The notes beneath the pieces were generated by a model that had not been told where the DNA came from, ran no database searches, and worked only from the letters and a program-made list of their open reading frames with translations. A stretch of DNA of 23,542 nt from Collinsella aerofaciens. GTDB taxonomy: Bacteria > Actinomycetota > Coriobacteriia > Coriobacteriales > Coriobacteriaceae. The stretch spans positions 1 through 23,542 of the forward strand of contig NZ_JAQLEM010000034.1 in the NCBI RefSeq assembly GCF_028209885.1. Reading direction: 5' to 3'. Numbering within the stretch: the stretch's first letter is position 1; each line of letters begins with the position of its first letter. Positions 1 through 7,097 of this stretch are shown in pieces. A program made the translations under genes and the position numbers.

Positions 1-1
1 T

Positions 2-73
2 CGCAGCGGGGGCTCCGACATGTCCGAGGACGATTTGGAGAGTAACCCTGTGCCCGGCCGACGGGATCCCTAA
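2..73 (+). CDS. 3' end of an unidentified protein-coding gene (partial)
   Basis: A reading frame open from the window edge ends at TAA 71-73. Its last residues read RSGGSDMSEDDLESNPVPGR followed by RDP, an acidic, polar tail of the kind found at disordered C-termini. The frame is assigned only because it stays open to a stop just before a promoter-like region. In many actinobacteria prfB lies upstream of ftsE, but this tail does not look like release factor 2, so I do not name it. The 90 bp between this stop and ftsE hold the ftsE promoter and ribosome binding site. Confidence 0.4.
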   Translation, partial: RSGGSDMSEDDLESNPVPGRRDP

Positions 74-89
74 GCACGCCATGCTTCTT

Positions 90-118
90 ATGTGCAGCAA
101 AGCTAATACTGCTAAAAT
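90..118 (+). promoter_or_regulatory. Probable ftsE promoter (extended -10)
   Basis: TGCTAAAAT at 110-118 is a good extended -10 element (TG, one base, TAAAAT at 113-118). The -35 position about 17 bp upstream (near 90-95) is poor, as is common for extended -10 promoters. It lies about 45 bp before the ftsE start in the gap after the preceding stop codon. Confidence 0.4.
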
Positions 119-163
119 ACAAAGCGCTCATGTAGTTTAAACGCACGACGATAAGGAGCACCA

Positions 164-1384
164 GTGGGTAACCACTTCCGTACCTCCGGTGCGGGCGATG
201 ATGCCCCCAAGACGCAGGCAGGCGTCCAGGGCAGTCGTTTCGCCACTCCGGATTCAGAGGGCCAGCCTGTTGCTCAGGCCCCCGCTCAGCCGGCAGATCA
301 GGCACAGCCGGCATCCGATCCCTTTGCCTACAATCCAACCAGCGATGTCGCGCTTTCCGGCACGGCGGGTTTTGAGCCCGTTCAGGCCGTGACCGCTCGC
401 GTGGAGCAGCCTCAGGCTGGCGCCGCCACGCCGCAGCCTACCATGGCCGGCATTCCCGACCCCATGGCCCCTGCGACGCCGGCTCCTCAGCCTGCGCAGT
501 CCGGTCTCTTTGCCGCTATTCCCGACCCCACGCAGCCTGCTGCCCCGGTGGTCGAGAGCGATCAGGCCGCCGAGGTCGCAAGCCTCGAAAACGCGCTCAA
601 CAACCCCGATTTTACGTCGGTGTTTGCGCCCATCGATCCGCAGGCCAGCCGCAAGAAGATGGCCAAGCAGGCCGGTGTCGAGCCCGTCATCCTTATGGAG
701 CATGTCACCAAGATCTATCCGGCACAGCCCAACAAGCCTGCACTCGACGACATCAACATCGAGATCTATCCGGGCGAGTTCGTCTTCCTGGTCGGTCACT
801 CCGGTTCGGGTAAGACCACGCTGCTGTCGACGCTCAACCGCGACGTCAAGCCGACGAGCGGCCGCATCCTGGTTGCCGGTCAGGACCTCATGAAGATCAA
901 GAACCGCAAGGTTCCGTTCCTGCGCCGCCAGATTGGCGCCGTGTTCCAGGACTTTAAGCTTCTGCCGCAAAAGACCGCCTACGAAAACGTGGCGTTTGCC
1001 CTGCAGTGCATCGGCAAGCCCAAGGGCGTCATTCGCAGCCAGGTGCCCGAGGTGCTGCGTCTGGTCGGCCTGGCCGATCAGATGGACTCGCTGCCCGACC
1101 AGCTTTCCGGTGGCGAGCAGCAGCGCGTTGCCGTCGCCCGCGCTATGGTCAACCGTCCGCCGCTGCTGATCTGCGACGAGCCGACGGGCAACCTCGACCC
1201 GGCGATCTCGCTGGGCATCATGAAGCTGCTCGAGCGTATTAACCGCACTGGCACCACCGTGATCGTCGCCACGCACGACCGCGAGATGGTCGATAGCATG
1301 CACCGTCGCGTGATCGCCCTCGAGGGCGGCCACGTTATCCGCGACCAGGAGAGGGGAGGTTACGGCAACTATGGCACCAACTAA
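164..1384 (+). CDS. ftsE: FtsE, cell-division ATP-binding protein with long N-terminal extension
   Basis: This is the cytoplasmic ATPase of the FtsEX complex, which links the divisome to control of peptidoglycan hydrolases. The start is GTG 164 after AAGGAG at 153-158. The ABC domain runs from about residue 176 to 398: Walker A GHSGSGKTT (211-219), signature LSGGEQQ (314-320), Walker B LLICDEP (334-340) and H-loop His371. The family is normally about 220-230 residues; here 406. Residues 1-170 are rich in Pro, Ala and Gln, have no predicted fold, and include a repeated IPDP motif (97-100 and 119-122). A later start near residue 166 (Met) is conceivable, but the frame shows normal codon use throughout and the only good ribosome binding site is at the GTG. 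It overlaps ftsX by 14 bp, which suggests translational coupling. Identification of the ATPase domain is secure; the role of the extension is unknown. Confidence 0.95.
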   Translation: MGNHFRTSGAGDDAPKTQAGVQGSRFATPDSEGQPVAQAPAQPADQAQPASDPFAYNPTSDVALSGTAGFEPVQAVTARVEQPQAGAATPQPTMAGIPDPMAPATPAPQPAQSGLFAAIPDPTQPAAPVVESDQAAEVASLENALNNPDFTSVFAPIDPQASRKKMAKQAGVEPVILMEHVTKIYPAQPNKPALDDINIEIYPGEFVFLVGHSGSGKTTLLSTLNRDVKPTSGRILVAGQDLMKIKNRKVPFLRRQIGAVFQDFKLLPQKTAYENVAFALQCIGKPKGVIRSQVPEVLRLVGLADQMDSLPDQLSGGEQQRVAVARAMVNRPPLLICDEPTGNLDPAISLGIMKLLERINRTGTTVIVATHDREMVDSMHRRVIALEGGHVIRDQERGGYGNYGTN

Positions 1385-2291
1385 CGTGGGCTACTCCTTC
1401 AAAGAGGCAATCAGCCACTTCTTCCGTAACTGGACTACCTCGCTCGGCGCCGTCATCACGATCTTCCTTTCGCTGTTTATCATCGGCCTGTTCATCATGG
1501 GCTCCGCGATGCTGAACTCCGTGATCGGCACCGTCGAGGATCAGGTTGTCATCAACGCGTTCATTAGCGATGACGCCGATCAGGCCGATGTTCAGGCTTT
1601 TGAGGCCGAGCTTAAGACGTGGAATAACGTCAAGTCCGTGACCTATAAGGACAAGGACGACGCGCTGGCCGAGTATACGAGCAAGATGTCGGGCAACGCC
1701 GACGCCACCATGAGCGCGCTCGATGGCCAGAACCCGCTGCCGGCTTCCTTCGCTATTGAGATGGACGATCCGTCCAAGGTCGAGAGCACGGCAAAGAAGC
1801 TCAAGAAGGATGCCGATTTCCAGAAGATCGCGGATGACGGCGACGTCAACGCGAGCGTGCTGTACGGCCAGGAGGAAGTGAGCCGCCTGTTCCAGGTGAC
1901 CAACTACATCCGCATCGCCGCCGTGGTGCTCGTTGGCCTGCTGACTTTTATCGCGTTCATCTTTATCAACAACACGATTCGCCTGTCCATTACGGCGCGT
2001 CGTCGTGAGATTGCGATTATGCGTCTGGTCGGCGCCAGCAACGGCTTCATTCGTGGCCCGTTTATCACCGAGGGCGTGCTGCAGGCCATTTTGGGCTCGC
2101 TGCTTTCCATCGGCGTTCTGGAGCTGCTGCGCAATCTGATGATCCCGCGTCTGCAGGAGAGCATCGGCTGGATGTCGTTTGCCCTGCCGATGCAGTACTA
2201 CCTGGTGACCTATGCTGCGCTGATTCTGGTCGGCGTGATTATCGGTCTCTTTGGTTCTGCCATCGCCATGCGCCGCTACCTGCGCGTGTAG
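1371..2291 (+). CDS. ftsX: FtsX, cell-division permease-like protein
   Basis: This is the integral membrane partner of FtsE. The 306-residue length is normal for the family. Segments in order: cytoplasmic N-terminus with an amphipathic stretch (1-20), TM1 about 24-46, a large extracellular domain (about 50-175) of mixed charge that would contact a hydrolase or adaptor, TM2 about 181-202, a cytoplasmic loop with RRREIAIMRLVGASNGFIRG (the conserved FtsX coupling region, 210-229), TM3 about 232-254 and TM4 about 277-299. ATG 1371 lies inside the ftsE end, with GGGGAGG about 15 bp upstream as ribosome binding site. A terminator follows the stop, so ftsE-ftsX is a two-gene unit. The hydrolase partner is not encoded nearby. 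Confidence 0.96.
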   Translation: MAPTNVGYSFKEAISHFFRNWTTSLGAVITIFLSLFIIGLFIMGSAMLNSVIGTVEDQVVINAFISDDADQADVQAFEAELKTWNNVKSVTYKDKDDALAEYTSKMSGNADATMSALDGQNPLPASFAIEMDDPSKVESTAKKLKKDADFQKIADDGDVNASVLYGQEEVSRLFQVTNYIRIAAVVLVGLLTFIAFIFINNTIRLSITARRREIAIMRLVGASNGFIRGPFITEGVLQAILGSLLSIGVLELLRNLMIPRLQESIGWMSFALPMQYYLVTYAALILVGVIIGLFGSAIAMRRYLRV

Positions 2292-2316
2292 GCATGCTTG
2301 GAATTCATCCCTTCCA

Positions 2317-2349
2317 ACGGGTCGTCTCTTATGGGGCGGCCCGTTTTTT
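2317..2349 (+). terminator. Rho-independent terminator after ftsX
   Basis: ACGGGTCGTC pairs with the right arm ending GGCGGCCCGT (with G-U wobbles) and is followed by a run of T at 2344-2349. It closes the ftsE-ftsX unit before rnr. Confidence 0.85.
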
Positions 2350-2426
2350 GATCCCTAGGGGACGGCAGGAAAGCGAATCATTTGGGTAGACTCTTTGGAG
2401 TTCGCAATCGATAGTTAGGAGGCGCC

Positions 2427-4562
2427 ATGGGGCGCAATAACAAGCATAAGCGTGGAGCTCGCAATCAGCGCGGGCCGGTGCGCAGCGAACGCCGTCCGAG
2501 CCTGACCGGGCGCGTGCAGCTCCATGAGCATAGCGCCTACGTTGTAACCGAAAACGGCGACTACAAGGTCATGGGCCGCGGTAAGCGCGAGATCATGGAT
2601 GGCGATACCGTTGCCGTGAGCATTAAGAACAGCCCGCACGGTGAGCGGCGCGCCGTGATCGAAAGCGTGGTTGAGCGTGCAGCCATAAGCGTGGTGGGCA
2701 CGTACCAGACCGCCGGTCCGCTCGGTGTGATCGAGCCGCTCGATTCGCGTCTGAAGGCCGACTTCTTCATTCTGCCCGAGGATACCTCGGCGGATCGTCT
2801 GGGTGTCCACCCGGGTGATGCTGTTGTCGCGCGCATTTTGACCTACCCGACGCGCCTGGAATCGGGTACCGTGACGATCGAACGCCGCATTGGCGGAGAT
2901 GACGCGCCCGATTTGGGCGTTCAATATGTGATGGCGCGTTACGGCTATACCGATAGCTATCCCGAGGCCGCGCTGGACGAGGCCGAGGGGCTTTCGCTCG
3001 ATGTGTCCGCGGCGCTTAAGGACCCGCTCCGCCGCGATCTGCGCGACCGCTTTGTCATCACGATCGACCCAGTCGACGCGCGCGACTTTGACGACGCCAT
3101 TTCGCTGGAGCGCACGCCCGAGGGTGGCTACAAGCTGGGTGTGCATATCGCCGACGTTTCACACTATGTGGCTTGGGACGGGCATATCGATCTTGAGGCT
3201 CGCCATCGTACGACATCGGTGTATCTGGTCGATCGCGTGCTTCCCATGCTGCCCGAACGCCTGTCCAATGACCTGTGCTCGCTTCGCCCTGACGAGGACC
3301 GTCTTGCGTTTACCGTTGACATTGAGCTCGATGCACAGGGTCGCGTGCGGCATTACGATCCGTACCCCAGCGTGATTCGCTCGCGTGTGCGTATGGACTA
3401 TGACGGCGCCGAGGCGCTGCTGGTGCGTGCCGGCGCGGTTGAGTATTCGGTGCTGGAGGGTGCAGCCGAGGATGTTGCGGCTGCCGAGACCTCGCGCGAG
3501 GAAGCGCTTGAGCGCGGTCTTGCGTGCGAGGAGGCCGCCCGCGGCTACAACGTCGACCTCGGCGATTTCCTTGTCGCCGCTAACGAACTCGCCGAACTCC
3601 GCCGTCGTATCCGTCGCGCCCGCGGCTCGGTCGATTTTGACACGGCCGAGATTCGTGCTCTGTTGGATGAGGACGGAGTGCCCGTGCAGATTGTGGCGCG
3701 TGAGCGTTCGTGTGCCACGTCGCTTATCGAGGAAGCTATGCTGCTCGCCAACGAGTGCGTTGCAGAGTGGCTGGCAGACCGTGATATCGAGGCCTGCTAT
3801 CGCGTGCATGAGGATCCGAGCCCCGATAGCCTGCACGGTGCCGCCGTTGCGCTGGCGCAGCTAGGCATCATCGACGATCGCCGTGCTGCCGGTATTGCCC
3901 TGGGGAGCCCCGATGAGCTGCAGGCTGCAGTCGATGCTGCCGCCGGTACGGCCAACGCACCGCTCGTTAACACGCTGCTTCTGCGCAGCATGCAGCGCGC
4001 GCTGTACAAGCCGCGCAACGAGGGCCACTTTGCGCTCGCCGCGCCGTGCTACTGCCACTTTACGAGTCCCATCCGTCGCTACCCCGATCTGGTGGTGCAC
4101 CGCGTACTCAAGCTGCAGTTGGCCTATGAGCAGCTCGGCGGCAAGGACGCCTTGGTCCGTACGTCGCGGCTGATCGGCAAGGGACGCGAGTCGCTGCCGC
4201 GCATTCTGCCGCAGATCTGCCGCGCATGCAGCGATGCCGAGCGCGCGGCAGATGCCGCCAGCCATGCGACGCAAAAGATCAAGATTGCCCAGTACTATGA
4301 GGACCGTCTAGGCGAGCGCTATGCCGGAACCGTCTCGTGGGTTAGCAGCATGGGCCTCTTTGTGCGCTTGGATCTAACGCAGGTCGAAGGCTTGGTTTCG
4401 ATCAAGAGCCTGGGCAACGAGTGGTTCGAGTTCGACGAGGACGCGCTAACGCTCACGGGTGCCGACACGGGCACCCGTTACGAGCTGGGGCAGCGCGTGA
4501 TTATCGAGGTCTCGCGCGTCAATACCACGCGTGGGCACCTGGACTTTAAGCTTATCCATTAG
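2427..4562 (+). CDS. rnr: RNase R, 3'-5' exoribonuclease (RNB family)
   Basis: A processive 3'-5' exoribonuclease that degrades structured RNA and works with tmRNA-SmpB in non-stop mRNA decay. Start ATG 2427 follows TAGGAGG. Domains in order: basic tail (1-24), cold-shock/OB domains (about 25-165), RNB domain (about 200-560) with DPVDARDFDDA, in which D214, D220, D222 and D223 match the spacing of the RNase II active-site Asp residues, HFTSPIRRYPDLVVHR (544-559), and a C-terminal S1 domain (632-710). At 711 residues it is shorter than E. coli RNase R (about 813): the N-terminal helix-turn-helix is missing and there is no Lys-rich C-terminal tail after S1; the basic N-terminus may substitute. 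A TAGACT -10-like element lies at 2387-2392. RNase II is the alternative, but the length and S1 arrangement favour RNase R. Confidence 0.93.
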   Translation: MGRNNKHKRGARNQRGPVRSERRPSLTGRVQLHEHSAYVVTENGDYKVMGRGKREIMDGDTVAVSIKNSPHGERRAVIESVVERAAISVVGTYQTAGPLGVIEPLDSRLKADFFILPEDTSADRLGVHPGDAVVARILTYPTRLESGTVTIERRIGGDDAPDLGVQYVMARYGYTDSYPEAALDEAEGLSLDVSAALKDPLRRDLRDRFVITIDPVDARDFDDAISLERTPEGGYKLGVHIADVSHYVAWDGHIDLEARHRTTSVYLVDRVLPMLPERLSNDLCSLRPDEDRLAFTVDIELDAQGRVRHYDPYPSVIRSRVRMDYDGAEALLVRAGAVEYSVLEGAAEDVAAAETSREEALERGLACEEAARGYNVDLGDFLVAANELAELRRRIRRARGSVDFDTAEIRALLDEDGVPVQIVARERSCATSLIEEAMLLANECVAEWLADRDIEACYRVHEDPSPDSLHGAAVALAQLGIIDDRRAAGIALGSPDELQAAVDAAAGTANAPLVNTLLLRSMQRALYKPRNEGHFALAAPCYCHFTSPIRRYPDLVVHRVLKLQLAYEQLGGKDALVRTSRLIGKGRESLPRILPQICRACSDAERAADAASHATQKIKIAQYYEDRLGERYAGTVSWVSSMGLFVRLDLTQVEGLVSIKSLGNEWFEFDEDALTLTGADTGTRYELGQRVIIEVSRVNTTRGHLDFKLIH

Positions 4563-4587
4563 CCAAATCCCGACTCATGGTGGGGGA

Positions 4588-4623
4588 GCGGAGGGCGGCC
4601 TTTCGGGACCGCCCTTCGCATTT
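4588..4623 (+). terminator. Terminator-like hairpin after rnr
   Basis: An 11-bp stem, GCGGAGGGCGG (4588-4598) with CCGCCCTTCGC (4609-4619), closes a 10-nt loop. The T tract is weak (ATTT), so termination may be partial. Confidence 0.6.
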
Positions 4624-4678
4624 GAATCGTGGCTACCTTGCCGTCTGCTCGGCCGCCCGCTTACCTGCTATTTGAGAG

Positions 4679-4722
4679 GTAAAACCTACCAAAATAAACC
4701 TGTCCCTTTTTGGCAGGTTTAC
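4679..4722. repeat. Imperfect inverted repeat upstream of the serine recombinase
   Basis: GTAAAACCTACCAAAA (4679-4694) and TTTTGGCAGGTTTAC (4708-4722) are reverse complements except for one extra A and one A/G difference, around a 13-nt centre. A third partial copy, AAACCTG, begins at 4696. The repeat ends 17 bp before the recombinase start and is AT-rich against its surroundings. It could be a recombinase binding or crossover site, an autoregulatory operator, or a hairpin in the leader. Confidence 0.6.
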
Positions 4723-4739
4723 AAGAAAGCGGGGATGAG

Positions 4740-5345
4740 ATGGCGACGGTGTACGGTTATGCGCGGGTGAGTTCGCGCGATCAGAGCCTTAATCGGCAGC
4801 TGGATGCGCTGGGCGCCTATGGCGTGGGCTCGGCGAATATTTATGCCGACCATGCGAGCGGCAAGGACTTCGATCGACCGCATTATCGCGAGCTGTTGCA
4901 CGTCCTGGGAGACGGGGACGTGCTGGTGGTGCTTTCTATCGACCGACTTGGTCGTAATTACTCCGAGATTCTTGAGGAATGGCGACGCATTACCAAGGAG
5001 CTCGGGGTTGCCATTGTGGTGTTGGACATGCCATTGCTTGACACGCGCGCTAGGGCCAGCGGCGCGCCGGATGTGACCAACACCCTGATTGCCGATATTG
5101 TGCTGCAACTACTGAGCTACGTGGCGCAGGTGGAGCGCGAGAATATCCATCGGCGCCAGGCGGAGGGAATTGCAGCGGCGCGGGCGCGAGGGGTTCGTTT
5201 CGGTCGACCTCGCAAGCCGTGCCCTCCTCAGTTTGAGCTGGTGCGCGATAGCTATGAGGCAGGCGATATTACCCGCAGCCAGGCAGCAAAGTGCCTGGGC
5301 GTGTGCGTGGGGACGTTCGATCGCTGGATGCGCGAGGCGGGGTAG
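4740..5345 (+). CDS. Small serine recombinase (resolvase/invertase family)
   Basis: A site-specific DNA recombinase of 201 residues, typical for the resolvase/Hin family. The catalytic domain begins YGYARVSSRDQ (catalytic Ser11 or Ser12), continues with GKDFDRPHYR and SIDRLGRNY (the conserved Arg pair, R69 and R72), and ends in the long E-helix VAQVERENIHRRQAEGIAAA. GVRFGRPRKP (151-160) leads into a C-terminal helix-turn-helix: ITRSQAAKCLGVCVGTFDRW (177-196). An upstream in-frame TTG at 4710 lies inside the inverted repeat and has no ribosome binding site, so ATG 4740 is preferred, although its own binding site (AAAGCGGGG) is modest. It has no transposase or cargo gene clearly tied to it. Whether it is an invertase, a resolvase or a mobile-element remnant cannot be told from the protein alone. 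Confidence 0.9.
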   Translation: MATVYGYARVSSRDQSLNRQLDALGAYGVGSANIYADHASGKDFDRPHYRELLHVLGDGDVLVVLSIDRLGRNYSEILEEWRRITKELGVAIVVLDMPLLDTRARASGAPDVTNTLIADIVLQLLSYVAQVERENIHRRQAEGIAAARARGVRFGRPRKPCPPQFELVRDSYEAGDITRSQAAKCLGVCVGTFDRWMREAG

Positions 5346-5449
5346 GGGTTTGCGTCGCTTTGTCGCTTCCTGTTGCGATTCAAATTTTGATACGGTGACG
5401 ATGCCATTTGGGGCTACACTCGCTGATATTCAAAAAAGGAGGTTGGCCC

Positions 5450-6031
5450 TTGGCGCGCGTAAAACAAATAATCGGATGGACCGCAATTGTTCTGTTCGTT
5501 GCAACGCTGGCGGGCATCTGGGTGCTGACGGAGCAAAATGCGGTGGAGACGTCGTTGCTGAGCGAGTCCACCGCGCGTGTGGTGGAGGGTCAGGCTACGG
5601 GCGTTCAGGCTGCTGATGCCACGGGTGAAGCCCAGACAGAGAACGGAATGACCGGGGGCACCGATTCGGCTGCCTCGAATGTCCGGTCTGGCCGACTTGC
5701 TTCCATTCGCATGTGGGTGGGCACGAACGTCCGTCGCGTTGCCCATACCGTAGAGTTTTTCTTCGTCGGATTGTTCGCCTCCGTGGTCGTGGGTTGCCTT
5801 TCCAGGCGTCCGTGGAGCGTATGCTCTCGTTGCGTGCCCGTATTGCTCTTTTGCGCCGCCTGCTCCGTTGGCGATCAGGTACATAAGATCTTTGTTCCCG
5901 GCAGGCATTTCGACGTTATCGATTTAGGATTCGATGCTGCGGGCTATGTCACCGCCATGCTGTTGGTATTGCTGGCAGCGGCGTTGGTGCGCCATGCGAC
6001 TCGGCCGATCGGCGCCCATGCGAGGCGCTAG
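5450..6031 (+). CDS. VanZ-like membrane protein
   Basis: VanZ-family proteins are small membrane proteins; the namesake gives low-level teicoplanin resistance, but most members have no known role. The hallmarks are RRVAHTVEFFFVGLFA (95-110) and SVGDQVHKIFVPGRHFDVID (139-158, matching the family pattern DE-HQ-FVPGR-D), followed by a last TM segment at about 164-181. An N-terminal TM lies at 8-26. Residues 31-80 form a loop rich in Ala, Thr, Ser, Glu and Gly, which is long for the family. The TTG start at 5450 is chosen because AAAGGAGG (5435-5442) sits 7 nt upstream and the next residues lead straight into TM1; no ATG fits. It is co-directional with the recombinase but about 104 bp away, and is closed by a terminator at 6111. 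Confidence 0.8.
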   Translation: MARVKQIIGWTAIVLFVATLAGIWVLTEQNAVETSLLSESTARVVEGQATGVQAADATGEAQTENGMTGGTDSAASNVRSGRLASIRMWVGTNVRRVAHTVEFFFVGLFASVVVGCLSRRPWSVCSRCVPVLLFCAACSVGDQVHKIFVPGRHFDVIDLGFDAAGYVTAMLLVLLAAALVRHATRPIGAHARR

Positions 6032-6110
6032 CCGGTAACAAACCCGTTTCTGATAATGCGACCTTGTTGAATTATTTTGTGTCGCGCGTATTTCCGAGCG
6101 GTCGGATTTG

Positions 6111-6139
6111 AGGGGCGAGCGGTAGAACGCTCGCCCTTT
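6111..6139 (+). terminator. Terminator after the VanZ-like gene
   Basis: A perfect 9-bp stem, GGGCGAGCG (6113-6121) with CGCTCGCCC (6128-6136), has a 6-nt loop and is followed by TTT. The T tract is short. It separates the VanZ-like gene from the MurNAc cluster. Confidence 0.65.
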
Positions 6140-6161
6140 GTGCGCCACGATGCGGCACAAT

Positions 6162-6190
6162 GTACCGCAAAAGCTGTTTGTATCCGGTAC
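6162..6190. promoter_or_regulatory. Inverted repeat in the murR promoter region, candidate operator
   Basis: GTACCG (6162-6167) and CGGTAC (6185-6190) are exact inverted 6-mers with 17 bp between them, about 46 bp before the murR start. RpiR-family regulators bind spaced inverted repeats and commonly control their own operon, so this is a candidate autoregulatory site. The arms are short and the assignment is tentative. Confidence 0.3.
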
Positions 6191-6235
6191 GAATCGTTCG
6201 TTGGTCTTTAATTCTTCTCAACGGAGGTGTTTGAG

Positions 6236-7087
6236 ATGGCAAACGGATTGCTTTTGCGGCTTCGCGAGCGTGAGCTCAGCGCGTGCCCGGCGGAACGCAA
6301 TGTCATCGCATATGTAAGCGCTCATCCGCACGAGGTGGTCGGGCTGTCCGTCCGCGGTCTTGCCGATGTCACGTTCTCCTCGCCCTCGAGCATTTTGCGC
6401 TTTTGCAAGCGTTTGGGTTTTGCGGGCTACAAGGAGTTCCAGCGCGAACTGATTGCCGAGCTGGCGCTCTTAGGTGACAAGAAAGACGTAGCCCTCGAGG
6501 ACATCTCCATGGATGACAGCGTCGAACGTATCGTGGGGAAGGTGATGAAAAGCAACGTGCGCACGATCGAGGCGACGGCGCGAACGCTCGATTACACCGT
6601 CTTGGAGCGATGCGCGGCCCGTCTTAAGCGGGCACGCGCGGTCAATCTGTTCGGTATTGGTGCCTCTCGTTTGGTCGCGCACGACCTGGCGCAAAAGCTC
6701 ATGCGTGTCGACAAAGAGTGCCATCTGTACGACGACTGGCATGATCAGCTCTTATGTGCCAAGAACATGCATGAGGGCGATATGGCAATCGCCTTTAGCT
6801 ACTCGGGCTTGACGCAAGAGGTGCTGGACTGCACCGTCGAGGCTCAACGTCACAACTGTCCCGTTGTGGCCGTTACCAAAGTAGATGGATCATCCAAGCT
6901 TGCCACCATGGCCGATGCCGTGCTCGGCGTTGCTGCGAGTGAACCCTTGGTCCGCAGCGGTGCCATGGCTTCGCGTATGGCCCAGCTTATGGTTGTCGAT
7001 GCCCTGTACGCTGCTTACGTTGCCAGCGACTACGAACGGGCGACGCATGTCATTAAGCAAAACTACATCGAGAAACAGGAAAGATGA
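6236..7087 (+). CDS. murR: MurR/RpiR-family transcriptional regulator of MurNAc use
   Basis: A DNA-binding regulator with a sugar-phosphate sensing domain. Residues 1-77 form the RpiR helix-turn-helix (VRGLADVTFSSPSSILRFCK at 39-58, then RLGFAGYKEFQREL). Residues about 125-260 form a SIS domain with the FGIGASRLVAHDLAQKL segment (139-155) and AIAFSYSGLTQEV (184-196), which would hold MurNAc-6-phosphate or a related phosphosugar. At 283 residues the length is normal. ATG 6236 is preferred over the in-frame GTG 6227, which lies within the GGAGG ribosome binding site (6223-6227). The stop is 10 bp before murQ, so the two are co-transcribed. The ligand is inferred from the neighbours murQ, murP and mupG; the family itself is broad, and both repressors and activators are known. 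Confidence 0.85.
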   Translation: MANGLLLRLRERELSACPAERNVIAYVSAHPHEVVGLSVRGLADVTFSSPSSILRFCKRLGFAGYKEFQRELIAELALLGDKKDVALEDISMDDSVERIVGKVMKSNVRTIEATARTLDYTVLERCAARLKRARAVNLFGIGASRLVAHDLAQKLMRVDKECHLYDDWHDQLLCAKNMHEGDMAIAFSYSGLTQEVLDCTVEAQRHNCPVVAVTKVDGSSKLATMADAVLGVAASEPLVRSGAMASRMAQLMVVDALYAAYVASDYERATHVIKQNYIEKQER

Positions 7088-7097
7088 GGTGAATGAA

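Noticed and set aside
254..1333. Long minus-strand frame opposite ftsE
   Set aside because: It is a shadow of the GC-rich ftsE frame, with His/Arg-rich translation and no recognisable domain.
4531..4770. 79-codon plus-strand frame between rnr and the recombinase
   Set aside because: It overlaps the rnr end, a terminator-like hairpin and the recombinase start, and has no ribosome binding site.
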